NCBI RefSeq assembly: GCF_017875325.1 | Contig: NZ_JAGGMN010000001.1 | Span: 1,570,140 to 1,634,139 of the forward strand | Direction: 5' to 3' | Length of the DNA stretch: 64,000 bases | From: Methanofollis sp. W23 | GTDB lineage: Archaea > Halobacteriota > Methanomicrobia > Methanomicrobiales > Methanofollaceae | Shown here: positions 8,630 to 19,077 of the stretch, piece after piece | How the letters are laid out: each line of letters begins with the position of its first letter | Numbering within the stretch: position 1 is the first letter of the stretch | Made by a program: the position numbers and the translations under genes | The notes under the pieces: model-generated | The model's input: only the letters and a program-made list of their open reading frames with translations | The model's database searches: none | What the model was told of the DNA's origin: nothing

Positions 8630-11600
8630 ATGAAATCGAAAAAAGATCGACCATATACATTATCACATTCTTCTCATCCAGAACAGTGGATAAAACCGGG
8701 ATTGTTTCTCCTTGTGCTCCTCCTTGCCGGTCTCCTCCTCGCGGCGCCGGTCTCGGCGGCGTCCGAGATATTCCAGACGACCGAGGTGACGGTCGTCAAA
8801 CTGGCCGAGGACGGGGAGACCGTGCTTGACGAGCGGACCGTGAACTACACCTGGATGGAGGAGAACCTCCCGGTGGTCGGGGACGGCGTGACGCATTATT
8901 ATATGCAGGGGATAACATGCGACCTGGATAATCTCTGGGACCCTGAAGAAAAGGAAAATATCGTGGATTACCATGCCATGCGGGGCACCGACGTTCGCGA
9001 CCTCTGCAACCTGGTCGGCGGGATGGGGCCTGATGATATCATCTATATCTACCCGAACGACAACTACGGAGCGGCGAGGCACCCGTACAAGAACGTCTAT
9101 TACACCGACACCGAGCACGGGGGCAACCCCGAGCAGGGGCCGCTGGTCCTGACCTGGTGGCGGCCAGACGACGGGTATGTGCCTGATTATCAGAGCGGGA
9201 TGCGCACCTTCTTCTTTGCGACCACGACAAACGCGGATGGGCAGTACGTCTTTGGGAACGACGATATGCGCCGGTTCCTGGACAAGGAGTACTGGACCTT
9301 TTATGAGGAATTTCCGTGCTCAAAGTCACAGTGCCAGAAGTACGTGAAGAAAATCGAGATCAAGAGCCATGAGCCGGCACCCCTCTTCCCGATCACCGTC
9401 GAGGCCAACCAGACCACCGGTTACTTCCCCCTGACCGTGCAGTTCACCGGCACGACCGAGGCAAAGTCGCCGAAGGCCTGGCACTGGGACTTCGGCGACG
9501 GGACGTCTGCAGACGGGCAGAACCTAACCCACACCTATGAGGAGGCCGGGCTCTTCGATGTGAGCCTCACGGTCACGGCCGCAGACGGGACGGCGACAAA
9601 GACCCGCCACCAGTTCATCGCGGCGCAGGAGCGACCCGTTGCGACGACTCTGGACGTCTTCCCTCCTGAGGCGACGGTGCTCATCGACGGGACACAGGTC
9701 TTCACGGCGATGGTCCGCGACCAGAAGGGACGCGTGATGAAGGACGTCGCGGTCGAGTGGTCGAGTTCCAACACCGCCGTCGGGACGATCGACGACGGGG
9801 TCTTTACGGCCCTGGCCGAGGGGACGACAATAGTCACCGCCTCGGCCGCCGGGATCAGCGGGACGGCCGAGGTCAGCGTGGTCCCAGTCCCGCCCGAACC
9901 AAAGACCTGGTACGTGGACGACGACGGTCCGGCGAACTTCACGTCCATCCAGGAGGCCGTCTATGCCTGCAACCCCGGCGACACGGTCGTGGTGAAGGAC
10001 GGCGAGTACACCGAGAACGTGGTGGTGGACCGGGCGATCGTGCTCAGGTCGGAGAACGGTCCTGAGACGACGGTCGTGACGGCAAAAAGTGTTGTAAAGC
10101 CCCCGATCATGGTGACCGGGAACAATGCAACGGTCAGCGGCATGACGGTCCAGCAGACCGGCAACCCGGCGGCAGGGATCGGGCTTGAAGGGGCGGAGAA
10201 TTGTACGGTGGAAGGGAATGTCGCCACCGGATGTTACCGCGGGATCCACCTGAACTCCTCAGCGTCCTGCACGCTCAGAGGAAATCATGTCACCAGTATC
10301 GATGAGGAGGGGATTGTCCTCTCTTCGTCCTCAGAGAACACCATCGTCGACAACAACGTAAAGTGGCTCGAGATCATCTCATCGAACACCAACACCATTA
10401 CTAACAACACCGTCGAGGGCGGGACATTCGGGATCTGGATGACGTCCTCAGACAACTGTACGATCACGCACAATCAGATATCAAAAATGTATAACCCCAT
10501 CTTTCTCAAATCTTCATCCAACAACACGATCTCCAGAAATACCCTCAAAGGAGATTGTGGTTTCACCTTTGAAGCAAAAACAGCCGACAACGAGATCTAT
10601 CTCAACACTGTACTCTGCGGGGAGGGGCTGAACTACCACTACTCCGCAATGTACCCGAACTCCTGGAACTCCACTGTTCCTCTCGACTACTCCTACAACA
10701 ATACCGATCAGAAAGGATATCTGGGCAACTACTGGAACTGTGCTCAGCCTGATGCGGACCTGAATGGGATCGGAGACATTCCACACAAAATGGGCTATCG
10801 AGAGGTCTACGACCCCTACCCGCTCGTCGCCCCGGCCGAGAACTACAAGATCCTCCCACCGATGCAGACGATCGTCCACGGCCCGTACATCACCGGCACC
10901 ACCGGGACTGAGACGACGATCAACTGGCGGACCGACGTCCCGACGACCGGGCGGGTGGACTATGCCCCGACGGCGGCGTACTCGGACAGGAACTACACCC
11001 TGAGCGTCACCGACGGAGAGGAGACCTGTCTCCACCATGTCAGCCTCACCGACCTCAAACCTGGGACGACCTATCATTACCAGGTGACGGCCGGGCGGAA
11101 TATGACGCAGGACTTCACCTTCGAGACCTTCCCTGAGGCAGGGGAGACGTTCACCTTCATCACCTACGGCGACTCGCAGGAGCAGAAGCCCTACTACACA
11201 CAACTGGAGATGCACAAACTCGTTGCGGACAGGATCGCAGAGGAGGAGGAGGACGCCCTCTTCATCCTCCACCTCGGCGATGTGGTGAGCCAGGCGGACG
11301 ACCCCACCGAGTGGGACCGGTTCTTTGCATCGGCAAAGCCGATGCTTGCGAACACCACGCTGTACACAGTCCTCGGCAACCATGAGGAGGACTATAAGGA
11401 CCTCGCCGACACGACCTTCGCCCTGCCTCAGTGGTACTCCTTCGACTGCGGCGACCTCCATGTGGTGGTGCTGGACTCCACCGGCATGAAGGGCAGCGAG
11501 ATGGCCGAACAGACCAAATGGCTCAAGGACGACCTCAAGGATGACAAGGCCCGCTGGACGGTCGGCGCCTTCCACCACCCGCCGTACAACTCGGGCGGAC

Positions 11601-12799
11601 ACCATGCGAGCGGGTGGCCAGACACCGAGTGGCAGGAGGTTTTCAAGGAGAAGGAGACGGCCGCCATCTTCAACGGCCATGTCCATTCATACCAGCGCCA
11701 TGCGGACAATGGCACGCAGTTCCTCACCGTGGCGACCGGCGGGGGGATGCAGTACGAACTCAACGAGGAGAAGGAACCTGAGTACCAGGCAGGGATGGAA
11801 TATATCCTGGGCTATGAGCGGGTGACGGTGGACCCGGTGAACGCCACGGTGACGATGGAGTTCGTGCCGGTGGCCGACATCACAGATGGCGGCAAGAAAG
11901 TCGGCGGCATCCGCCCGCCAGGCGAGATCTTCGACCGGGTAGTGATCGGCGGGGCCGGCGGGGTCGACCTGGCGCCGGTGACGATCACGACCGATGGCCC
12001 GGCGGTGGCCGGGGAGAATGCCACGGTGGTCGTGACGGTCAAGAACATCGGCGGGACCGAGGCGGGGGACTTTGCGGTCAACCTCACCGTCGATGACGCA
12101 CCTCTCGGGGAGCAGGAGGCCGAGAGTCTTCCTGCCGGCGCGACAGCGACCTTCGCCTTCGCCTGGGCACCCACGGAATCAGGGCCTCATACTTTCGTGG
12201 CCATGGTCGAGGGGCCACCAGGCGAGTACGAGCGCGAGAACAATGTGATGGAAAAGCAGCTCTATGTCCTCTCGCCAGGCGAGGGCCCGGCCTTCAAAGA
12301 AGGGGTGGTCGAACTCGCCCCTGGCTGGAACCTTGTCTCGGTCCCGAAGCGACTGGCGCCAGACAATGACACGGCCCTGATCTTCTCAGAGGTCGACTCG
12401 GCCGGGCACTCGCTCTGCATCTTCGATGCCGGGACGCAGTGCTGGCAGGCCATCGGCCCAGACGACAAGGTCACGCCTCTCACCGGGGTGCTTGTCTATG
12501 CCGAGGATGCGGCCGCCGTGCCCCTCACCTTCGACGCCGACCCCGTTCATGCGCCGCCGGCAAAATCTCTCTCCAGGGGCTGGAACTTTGTCGGTGCGGC
12601 CGGGACCGATCCAGAACCTGCCGCCCTCGCCCTCGTCTCGGCTGAGGGGCAGTGGGAGCAGTGCACCGGCTACGACGCCCTGCGCCAGGTCTACGAGGCG
12701 CCGGTGACCGCCGACCTCCCTGACCACGCCCTCTTCCCTGGCCGCGGCTACTGGCTCGGCATGAACGAGAACGGCACCCTCGCGGGGACCGCACTCTGA
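8630..12799 (+). CDS. secreted multidomain protein with purple-acid-phosphatase-like domain
   Basis: Large exported protein (1389 residues). A signal peptide ends near residue 43 (PVSA). In order: a sulfite-oxidase-like module without its cysteine (about 50-245), shared with the next two genes; a PKD domain (255-330); an Ig-like Big_2 domain (335-420); NosD/PbH1 beta-helix repeats (425-745); a fibronectin-like domain and a calcineurin-type phosphoesterase (745-1080); a CARDB domain (1115-1215); and a paired GWN repeat region (1225-1389). The phosphoesterase keeps D848 (GDS), HLGD, GNHE (H918), HHPP and GHVH (H1017, H1019), so a dinuclear metal site looks complete. There is no C-terminal membrane anchor. 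Substrate unknown; surface polysaccharide or phosphate scavenging are guesses. Confidence 0.85.
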   Translation: MKSKKDRPYTLSHSSHPEQWIKPGLFLLVLLLAGLLLAAPVSAASEIFQTTEVTVVKLAEDGETVLDERTVNYTWMEENLPVVGDGVTHYYMQGITCDLDNLWDPEEKENIVDYHAMRGTDVRDLCNLVGGMGPDDIIYIYPNDNYGAARHPYKNVYYTDTEHGGNPEQGPLVLTWWRPDDGYVPDYQSGMRTFFFATTTNADGQYVFGNDDMRRFLDKEYWTFYEEFPCSKSQCQKYVKKIEIKSHEPAPLFPITVEANQTTGYFPLTVQFTGTTEAKSPKAWHWDFGDGTSADGQNLTHTYEEAGLFDVSLTVTAADGTATKTRHQFIAAQERPVATTLDVFPPEATVLIDGTQVFTAMVRDQKGRVMKDVAVEWSSSNTAVGTIDDGVFTALAEGTTIVTASAAGISGTAEVSVVPVPPEPKTWYVDDDGPANFTSIQEAVYACNPGDTVVVKDGEYTENVVVDRAIVLRSENGPETTVVTAKSVVKPPIMVTGNNATVSGMTVQQTGNPAAGIGLEGAENCTVEGNVATGCYRGIHLNSSASCTLRGNHVTSIDEEGIVLSSSSENTIVDNNVKWLEIISSNTNTITNNTVEGGTFGIWMTSSDNCTITHNQISKMYNPIFLKSSSNNTISRNTLKGDCGFTFEAKTADNEIYLNTVLCGEGLNYHYSAMYPNSWNSTVPLDYSYNNTDQKGYLGNYWNCAQPDADLNGIGDIPHKMGYREVYDPYPLVAPAENYKILPPMQTIVHGPYITGTTGTETTINWRTDVPTTGRVDYAPTAAYSDRNYTLSVTDGEETCLHHVSLTDLKPGTTYHYQVTAGRNMTQDFTFETFPEAGETFTFITYGDSQEQKPYYTQLEMHKLVADRIAEEEEDALFILHLGDVVSQADDPTEWDRFFASAKPMLANTTLYTVLGNHEEDYKDLADTTFALPQWYSFDCGDLHVVVLDSTGMKGSEMAEQTKWLKDDLKDDKARWTVGAFHHPPYNSGGHHASGWPDTEWQEVFKEKETAAIFNGHVHSYQRHADNGTQFLTVATGGGMQYELNEEKEPEYQAGMEYILGYERVTVDPVNATVTMEFVPVADITDGGKKVGGIRPPGEIFDRVVIGGAGGVDLAPVTITTDGPAVAGENATVVVTVKNIGGTEAGDFAVNLTVDDAPLGEQEAESLPAGATATFAFAWAPTESGPHTFVAMVEGPPGEYERENNVMEKQLYVLSPGEGPAFKEGVVELAPGWNLVSVPKRLAPDNDTALIFSEVDSAGHSLCIFDAGTQCWQAIGPDDKVTPLTGVLVYAEDAAAVPLTFDADPVHAPPAKSLSRGWNFVGAAGTDPEPAALALVSAEGQWEQCTGYDALRQVYEAPVTADLPDHALFPGRGYWLGMNENGTLAGTAL

Positions 12800-13110
12800 G
12801 CGCACCCGATATGATCGGTAGCGCAGAATACAAATCTGTTTATTTTTTTCGTTGTTCACGATATAATGGCCAGATGATTGAAACAGAGCATATCCCCCAA
12901 TGAATGCTCTCCTTTTCCAATAATGCCGACACTTCAGAGAGAATAATCGACTTTATACAAGGAATTTCGAGATTCGATGCCCTCAAACCGGCACATCCAG
13001 GTCAACGACGTAAAGGTAATTTGGTTAATATATTTTACACATCCATGAAAAGAGATTTATAGCCCGCCCGATCGAGTATTCATTGTCGCTGATGCGACAG
13101 GTAAGAAATT
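12800..13110 (+). promoter_or_regulatory. leader and promoter region of the 406-residue surface protein
   Basis: Gap of 311 bases without repeat modules. A T7 tract at 12843-12849 can end the upstream transcript. TTTATAG at 13056-13062, after an A/G-rich stretch, is the best TATA box and predicts a start near 13086. AGGT at 13099-13102 sits 8 bases before ATG 13111. A second AT-rich block (TTAATATATTTT) is at about 13026-13037. Nothing coding is seen. Confidence 0.5.
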
Positions 13111-14331
13111 ATGAACTCCATTAGAATCCGTCTTACAAAAAGAACCCCCATGGCATTGCTCTGTCTATGCATTGCCATCGCATTGCTGGTCGTACCGGCG
13201 GCGGCGGGGACGACAAATGTCACCGTGACCCGGTACTGCGACAACAACTATGCTGTCGTCGACATCTCGAACAACTTCACGTACCAGGAACTCATGACCA
13301 TCGGCGAGTACCAGAGCAACGGCGAGGTCATCATGCAGGGCCTGGTCACCTACGATGACTGGGTCGACGCTGGTATGGACCCGGCCGAGTTCTACACCGA
13401 AGAGAACTCAGGATGGGACCCCACTGAGAGCGTCCGCCTCAGTTACTACGGCGCCCACAACGGCACCCTGGTCGAGGACATCGTCGAAGAGATCGGCGGC
13501 ATGCCCGACGGCTCAGAACTTGAAGTCGCCGACTCGACCTATCCAAGGGCGACCAGACACTTCAGCAAGACCAATGTCTACACCCCCACCACTGGCCAGG
13601 GCGAGATGGTCCTCTGCTGGTGGGACTCTGAGTACGGCTTTGCCGACACCTGGAAGAAAGGCATGCGGCTCTTCTTCTACACCCCAGATGACCTCAAACT
13701 CAGCAACATGGACATGAAGGAAGTCTTCGCCCCATGGTATTACCAGTTCTCCACCGACAAGAACAACGAGTCCTTCTCCGGTCCGTCGGCAAAGGGCCTC
13801 TCGGTTCAGACCGTCGACACCATCAACATCTACCCCCCGCACCGCTATGACTTCGCCACCGGCGGCGACACCGTCAAGTACGCGTACGAGGGCGGCGTGA
13901 CCGGCCTGCCGACCGCCAACGATGTGCCGAGCGCTACCACTGTCGACACCTCGAAGATCGCCGCCAATGACAGCGTCTATGAGCAGACCGCCAGTGAAGT
14001 CAACGGCGAGTACGCCGCCCAGCGCTTCGTCTTCAACGTCACCGAGAGTGCGAGCAACATCGAGAAGCTCGCCTTCACCTGGGACGGCACCAGCAGCCAC
14101 GACAACCCCAACGCAGACCAGGGCGCCACCACCTACATCTGGAAGAACGGCACCGGTTACGAGACCCTCTCCGGCGACATCACCTCAAACATCGGTGACT
14201 ACGTCGTCAATGGGAATGTCACGGTGCTCGTGAAGCAGAACACGGCGCAGTTCGAGGACGAAGACGAGAATACATTCCTTTCTCTTCTATCAACCGACTA
14301 CGTTAAGCTCGTGGTGACCCACCACCACTAA
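13111..14331 (+). CDS. secreted protein with sulfite-oxidase-like module
   Basis: Exported 406-residue protein: signal peptide to about residue 32 (PAAAG), then a module of about 200 residues homologous to residues 50-245 of the preceding gene product and to a middle region of the next one. Shared marks are the VEEIGGMPDG turn, the GEMVLCWWDSEYG strand, a GMRLFFYTPDD strand and a NMDM turn. A second beta-rich domain (about 245-406) ends in VTHHH with no membrane anchor or sorting motif. Three AxNAS/T-like sites suggest N-glycosylation. Its exact role is unknown; the three adjacent relatives suggest a duplicated surface component. The oligo-T at 14339 follows. Confidence 0.8.
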   Translation: MNSIRIRLTKRTPMALLCLCIAIALLVVPAAAGTTNVTVTRYCDNNYAVVDISNNFTYQELMTIGEYQSNGEVIMQGLVTYDDWVDAGMDPAEFYTEENSGWDPTESVRLSYYGAHNGTLVEDIVEEIGGMPDGSELEVADSTYPRATRHFSKTNVYTPTTGQGEMVLCWWDSEYGFADTWKKGMRLFFYTPDDLKLSNMDMKEVFAPWYYQFSTDKNNESFSGPSAKGLSVQTVDTINIYPPHRYDFATGGDTVKYAYEGGVTGLPTANDVPSATTVDTSKIAANDSVYEQTASEVNGEYAAQRFVFNVTESASNIEKLAFTWDGTSSHDNPNADQGATTYIWKNGTGYETLSGDITSNIGDYVVNGNVTVLVKQNTAQFEDEDENTFLSLLSTDYVKLVVTHHH

Positions 14332-14338
14332 TCAACCC

Positions 14339-14350
14339 TTTTTTTCTTTT
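14339..14350 (+). terminator. oligo-T terminator
   Basis: T7-C-T4 begins 7 bases after the stop of the 406-residue surface protein gene. The next gene may still be read through, as only 35 bases separate the two genes. Confidence 0.5.
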
Positions 14351-14366
14351 CACTATGGTGATTTTC

Positions 14367-17300
14367 ATGAAAAAATCGATTGGAATTTTCTGTCTTATTC
14401 TGCTTGCTCTCCTCATCGCACCGGCGGCGGCGACGACTCTCTATGTCGACGACGACGGTGGCGAGGGAGTCTACACCACCATCCAGGGAGCGCTCGACGC
14501 CGCCGCAGAAGGCGACACGATCATTATCAGAGCTGGAACCTATTCTCATTTTCAGACTGATAAGCCATACCTCACCATCTCAGGTGAAGGGGCTGATCTC
14601 GTCACGGTCGATTTAAATGGAGTTAGCCTCGAGATCAGAGGAACAGAAACAACACTCGAAGGACTTACGATCCTCAAAGCCTCTATGCTGTGGGTATATG
14701 GTCAAGATTGCATTATCAGAGACTGTGTCTTTGACGCGATGACAGGATCAAATGCCATAGATATTCGTGCGTCGAATTGTACGGTTGTAAACAACAAAAT
14801 CCAAGATCTAAAATCAGATAGCACAGGAATCAATGTAAAAGGCGTATCCCCCACGATCGTCAACAACACCTTCGTCAACTTCCCAGGAAGACACAGTGCC
14901 CTATATCTCAGAACAGAAGCTGCAAACGCGACCGTCGAAGACAACGTCTTCGAGAACTGCACATGTCCTTACACCACGACTCTCCAATATGCGACAGGTT
15001 GCACCATCACCAACAACACCTTCAAGGACAACACGGGTGACGCGATCAGAATCTGGAAAGCAGAAGCAACCAACAACACCATCACCAGAAACACCTTCAT
15101 ACGAAACGGCGGCATCATCTACTGGAGAGAGGCAGGCGACAACAACAGGATCTTCCTCAACACCTTCACTGACAATAAAGGAGCCTTCACCATTCACGAC
15201 GGCACCGTCGCCCCCACCCTCACCCACTGGAACTCCACCGCCCCCCTCACCTACACCTACGATGGCACCACCCACACCGGCTACCTCGGCAACTCCTGGT
15301 CCGACTACGAGGACATCGACGAGGACGGCGACGGCGTCATCGACACCCAGTACGACCTCCCAGACGGCCTGGGCACCGATTACGCCCCGCTGACCGCAGC
15401 AGGCGAGAAGTATAACGTCCTCGTCCCGCAGACGCGGTACGTCGACGACGACGGCGGGGACGGCGTCTACACCACCATTCAGGAGGCAGTGGACGCCGCA
15501 GAGTTCGTCGACACCATCGTCGTCAGGAACGGCACCTACACCGAGAACGTGCTCGTCGACAAGGGCCTGACCATCAGGGCCGAGAACGGGACAGAGGCCG
15601 TGACCGTCACCGCCGCCTCCCCTGAGAAACCGGTCTTCGACCTCAAGGCTGACGGCATCACCGTCGAAGGCTTCTCAGTCCGCGGCCCGACGAACGAACA
15701 TGTCGCCGGCATCGAGAGCGTCGGCTACGACGACTGCCGCATCATCGGCAACGACTGCGGCGGGGCCTGCTACAACGGCATCCACCTCGGCGGCGACGCC
15801 ACCGGCACCCTCATCGAGGCAAACACCTGCCATGACAACACCCGCCGGGGCATCAGCCTCAGGGACGACGTCACCGGCACCACGGTGTACAACAACACCT
15901 GCTGGAACAACGCAGACGACGAACTCTGCGTCAAGGACCAAGCCGCCGACAACGTCATCTGGGCCAACGCCTTCTTCGGCACCGTCGAGTGCCTCAACGT
16001 CAACACCTACCACTCGCCCGACGAGGTGACCTACACCTATGACGGCACCGACCACACCGGCTATGTCGGCAACTACTACAGTGGCTACGAGGGCATCGAC
16101 GAGGACAACAACGGCATCGGCGACGATCCGATGTCTTTCGGCGACTACAAGGATGAGTACCCAATGATGGGCATCTGGCAGGGCGATGCGATCGCAACAC
16201 CAGAGCCGATCCTCACCACCGTCTCCATCGAACCCGAGACCTTCGAGGCCGAGACCGGGGAGACCTGGCAGTTCAACGCCACCGGCCTCAACTGGGACGG
16301 CACCGAGATCCCCGGACCCCTCGTCTTCACATGGGCGAGCAGCGAGCCTGACGTCGGCACCGTGAACGAGACCGGATGGTTCGAGGCCGTCGCACCGGGC
16401 ACCGCCACCCTCACCGCCGCATGCGACGGGGTCGAAGGCACCGCCCAGGTCACCGTCGTCGCCCCAGACTCCCTCCCCTCCATCGAGATCATCAGGTACG
16501 CCCCTGACGGCATCACCGTCGAGGAGAAAAAGAGCGTCACCATCAGGTGGATGCAGCGCCACCTCCCGGTGCTCGGCGGGGAGAACGGCACCGAACTCCA
16601 CTTCCAGAGCATCACCCTCGACGAGGACGACCTCTGGAACCCTGAAGAGACCATCAACCTCGACAAGATCAACAACACTGTGAAAGGCACGGCCCTTGCC
16701 GACCTCTGCGACCTCGTCGGAGGGGTCTACGAAGGCGGCGAGATCCAGTTCACCGGCAGAGACAAATTCCCCGGAAAACTTCCATCCTCCGCAGTCCTCG
16801 CCCCCCACGAACGCCAGGGCCCGGCCATGATCGCATGGTGGGACGCCGAAGACGGCGAGTACCCCGAATGGAGCGAAGGCCCGCAGCTCTTCTTCTTCAC
16901 TCCAGACAGGGTCTTCGGCAACGACGACATGCGAGTCTGTTTCGACGAGGCCTACCACCACTACTGGATGAAGTGGCCCTCTGCCGCAGGCATGTCAGTC
17001 AAGAAGATCGCCACCATCAAGATCGTCCCCGAACCCAGGGAAGACTGGAACCTCGACCTCTCAGGTGCAGTCGTCAGGACCATCGACCGCTCCTACTATG
17101 AGCAGGCCGTCAGTTGCTCCGCCGCCAAACACGGCGCGACCTGGACCGACGACGGCAAGACCTGGTCAGGCGTACCCCTCTGGCTCCTCTGCGGATGGGT
17201 CGACGACGCCGACCAGCACGCCCCATTCCGCGACGACCTCGCCGACGCAGGCTACACCGTCGTCCTCACTGACTACGGGGATGACGGCATCGCTGGCACC

Positions 17301-18014
17301 GAAGACGACCGCGCCGTCGAGTTCGCCAGCGCCGAGGTGAAGAAGAACAACAACATCATCCTTGCCAACGAGATCAACCAGTGGCCGCTCGAAGAGGGCG
17401 ACTGGCCGCTCAAACTCGTCGGTGACGACGTGCCGGCCGAGAAGCGGCTTGGCAGCGTCGACGCGATCAGGCTCGACGGCCTCACCGGCAGCGACGAGGG
17501 CATGGCTCTCACGCTCCACAGGGGCTGGAACTTTGTCTCGGTCCCGCGGACCCTCGCGCCAGGCAACGACACCGCAGAGATCTTCGCAGGTATCGACTCG
17601 GCAGGCCACTCGATCCTCACCTTCGACGCCGCCACCGGACTCTGGAAGACCCTTGGCAAGAACGACACGGTCAGACCTCTCGACGGCATCTGGATCTATG
17701 CCACCCAGAGCACCAGCACCCAGCTCATCTTCGACCCGGCCAAACCAGAGACCCCGCCGACCAAACGGCTTACCGAAGGCTGGAACGCCATCGGCTACTC
17801 TGACACCAATCCAGAACCGACCAGAGACGCCCTCGCCTCGGTCAAAGATACCTGGGCCATCCTCATCGGCTACGACGCCGAGAGTCAGGCATATGAACAC
17901 TCGGCCATCAACGGCGCCGTCGGAAGCCACACCGACACCCTCCCGATGATTCCAGGGAAGGGTTACTGGCTGTATGTCCGTGCGGACGGCACCCTGGCGG
18001 CCATCAGCACCTAA
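14367..18014 (+). CDS. secreted beta-helix protein with tandem sulfite-oxidase-like modules
   Basis: Exported protein of 1215 residues. ATG 14367 is preferred over the in-frame ATG 14355 because GGTGA at 14358-14362 is correctly spaced for it and the protein then begins with a normal signal peptide. Two blocks of NosD-type beta-helix repeats follow, each opening with YVDDDGG and TTIQ (about 24 and 355). Then come a Big_2 domain (610-690), one module shared with the two upstream genes (695-890), and a second one (890-1045) whose GVPLWLLCGWVDD and ANEINQWPLEEGDWP stretches resemble the molybdopterin domain of sulfite oxidase but lack its cysteine context. The C-terminus repeats the GWN pair region of the 1389-residue protein. 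Probably structural or adhesive. Confidence 0.85.
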   Translation: MKKSIGIFCLILLALLIAPAAATTLYVDDDGGEGVYTTIQGALDAAAEGDTIIIRAGTYSHFQTDKPYLTISGEGADLVTVDLNGVSLEIRGTETTLEGLTILKASMLWVYGQDCIIRDCVFDAMTGSNAIDIRASNCTVVNNKIQDLKSDSTGINVKGVSPTIVNNTFVNFPGRHSALYLRTEAANATVEDNVFENCTCPYTTTLQYATGCTITNNTFKDNTGDAIRIWKAEATNNTITRNTFIRNGGIIYWREAGDNNRIFLNTFTDNKGAFTIHDGTVAPTLTHWNSTAPLTYTYDGTTHTGYLGNSWSDYEDIDEDGDGVIDTQYDLPDGLGTDYAPLTAAGEKYNVLVPQTRYVDDDGGDGVYTTIQEAVDAAEFVDTIVVRNGTYTENVLVDKGLTIRAENGTEAVTVTAASPEKPVFDLKADGITVEGFSVRGPTNEHVAGIESVGYDDCRIIGNDCGGACYNGIHLGGDATGTLIEANTCHDNTRRGISLRDDVTGTTVYNNTCWNNADDELCVKDQAADNVIWANAFFGTVECLNVNTYHSPDEVTYTYDGTDHTGYVGNYYSGYEGIDEDNNGIGDDPMSFGDYKDEYPMMGIWQGDAIATPEPILTTVSIEPETFEAETGETWQFNATGLNWDGTEIPGPLVFTWASSEPDVGTVNETGWFEAVAPGTATLTAACDGVEGTAQVTVVAPDSLPSIEIIRYAPDGITVEEKKSVTIRWMQRHLPVLGGENGTELHFQSITLDEDDLWNPEETINLDKINNTVKGTALADLCDLVGGVYEGGEIQFTGRDKFPGKLPSSAVLAPHERQGPAMIAWWDAEDGEYPEWSEGPQLFFFTPDRVFGNDDMRVCFDEAYHHYWMKWPSAAGMSVKKIATIKIVPEPREDWNLDLSGAVVRTIDRSYYEQAVSCSAAKHGATWTDDGKTWSGVPLWLLCGWVDDADQHAPFRDDLADAGYTVVLTDYGDDGIAGTEDDRAVEFASAEVKKNNNIILANEINQWPLEEGDWPLKLVGDDVPAEKRLGSVDAIRLDGLTGSDEGMALTLHRGWNFVSVPRTLAPGNDTAEIFAGIDSAGHSILTFDAATGLWKTLGKNDTVRPLDGIWIYATQSTSTQLIFDPAKPETPPTKRLTEGWNAIGYSDTNPEPTRDALASVKDTWAILIGYDAESQAYEHSAINGAVGSHTDTLPMIPGKGYWLYVRADGTLAAIST

Positions 18015-18031
18015 TTTTTTGAGGTAGATCC

Positions 18032-19075
18032 ATGACGAACACAACAAAAGTATCCATCGTTCTCATCCTCTCCCTCGCCCTTGTCGCAGGCGTCATGGCG
18101 GCAGAAGAGGTGCCGCAGATGCCAGACGAGTACAAAGGCAAGGTCACCATCGACGGCAAACTGGCCCCTGCGGGCACCACCATCACCGCCCTCATCGACG
18201 GCGAGGTGCGCGGCACCCTGACCGTCGATAAGGAAGGCACCTTCGGCGGCAACAAAAACATCGACCAGAACCTGGCAGTCACCGGGTATGCCGACGACAA
18301 AGGCAAGACCGTCTCCTTCACGGTGAACGGGAAACCTGCCGGGCATGCCACCACCTTCAGGCCCGGCGAGGTGCACGCCATTGCCCTGACGGCAAAGGGC
18401 GATGAGAGTTCTCCAGGAGGCCCGAGCAGCCCTGGAGGAAGAGGTGGGGGGAGATCGGCCGCGGAAACCCTCGCTCCTGACCTCAGGGCAGGGGCCGTCA
18501 CCGTCAACACCACCCTGACCGTCACCGCCGACGACCGCACCGCCTGTCTCACCGTCCTCGAAGGCACCAGGGTCAGCAGCGACACCCCTGACCCGCTCGA
18601 CGCGATCACCATCACCCCACTTACGGCAGGCGACCTGCCCGAGATCCCGGCGGACGCGACCTTCACCTTCGCCGGACTTGCGGTCGAGTGCGGGCCAGAA
18701 GGGACCGCCTTCGACCCACCGGCCTCGCTCACCTTCACCGTCCCGGCAGAGACCTGGGCAGACCTCGACCCTGACCGCCTTGTCGTGAAATGGTACGACC
18801 CCGCCGCAGGGAGATGGGTGGACCTTGAGACCACCGTCGACCCTGAGACCATGACCATCACCGCCGAGGTCTCGCACTTCAGCACCTTCGCCCTCTTCAC
18901 CGAGGCCCCGACTGCCGGCAACGCCGACCTTCCAGGCGCCAGGGTCACCGACCAGACCGGGAAAGATGCCAGCGGCGGCGAAGGCACAGACTGGACCATC
19001 CCGGTCATCGGGATCGTCCTGGTCCTGGTCGTCGCTGCGGGCGCCGGACTCTATCTGAAGAAGAAAAAAGAATAA
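18032..19075 (+). CDS. membrane-anchored surface protein
   Basis: Signal peptide to about residue 23, a small carboxypeptidase-regulatory-like beta domain (25-120, with VTIDGKLAPAGTTITALIDG), a Gly/Ser/Arg linker (125-147), a beta-sandwich region of the type found in methanogen surface proteins (150-290), and a C-terminal membrane helix (about 322-341) ending in KKKKE. It is the only member of the four-gene locus with an obvious anchor, so it may tether the secreted neighbours; this is inference. GAGGT at 18021-18025 serves ATG 18032. The gene starts 17 bases after its neighbour, so it is probably cotranscribed. Confidence 0.8.
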   Translation: MTNTTKVSIVLILSLALVAGVMAAEEVPQMPDEYKGKVTIDGKLAPAGTTITALIDGEVRGTLTVDKEGTFGGNKNIDQNLAVTGYADDKGKTVSFTVNGKPAGHATTFRPGEVHAIALTAKGDESSPGGPSSPGGRGGGRSAAETLAPDLRAGAVTVNTTLTVTADDRTACLTVLEGTRVSSDTPDPLDAITITPLTAGDLPEIPADATFTFAGLAVECGPEGTAFDPPASLTFTVPAETWADLDPDRLVVKWYDPAAGRWVDLETTVDPETMTITAEVSHFSTFALFTEAPTAGNADLPGARVTDQTGKDASGGEGTDWTIPVIGIVLVLVVAAGAGLYLKKKKE

Positions 19076-19077
19076 AC

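Noticed and set aside
13026-13037. TTAATATATTTT as main promoter of the 406-residue gene
   Set aside because: Gives a longer leader; TTTATAG at 13056 fits the ribosome site and spacing better.
15675-16961. 428-codon minus-strand frame opposite the beta-helix protein
   Set aside because: Valine/aspartate-rich shadow of repetitive coding DNA.
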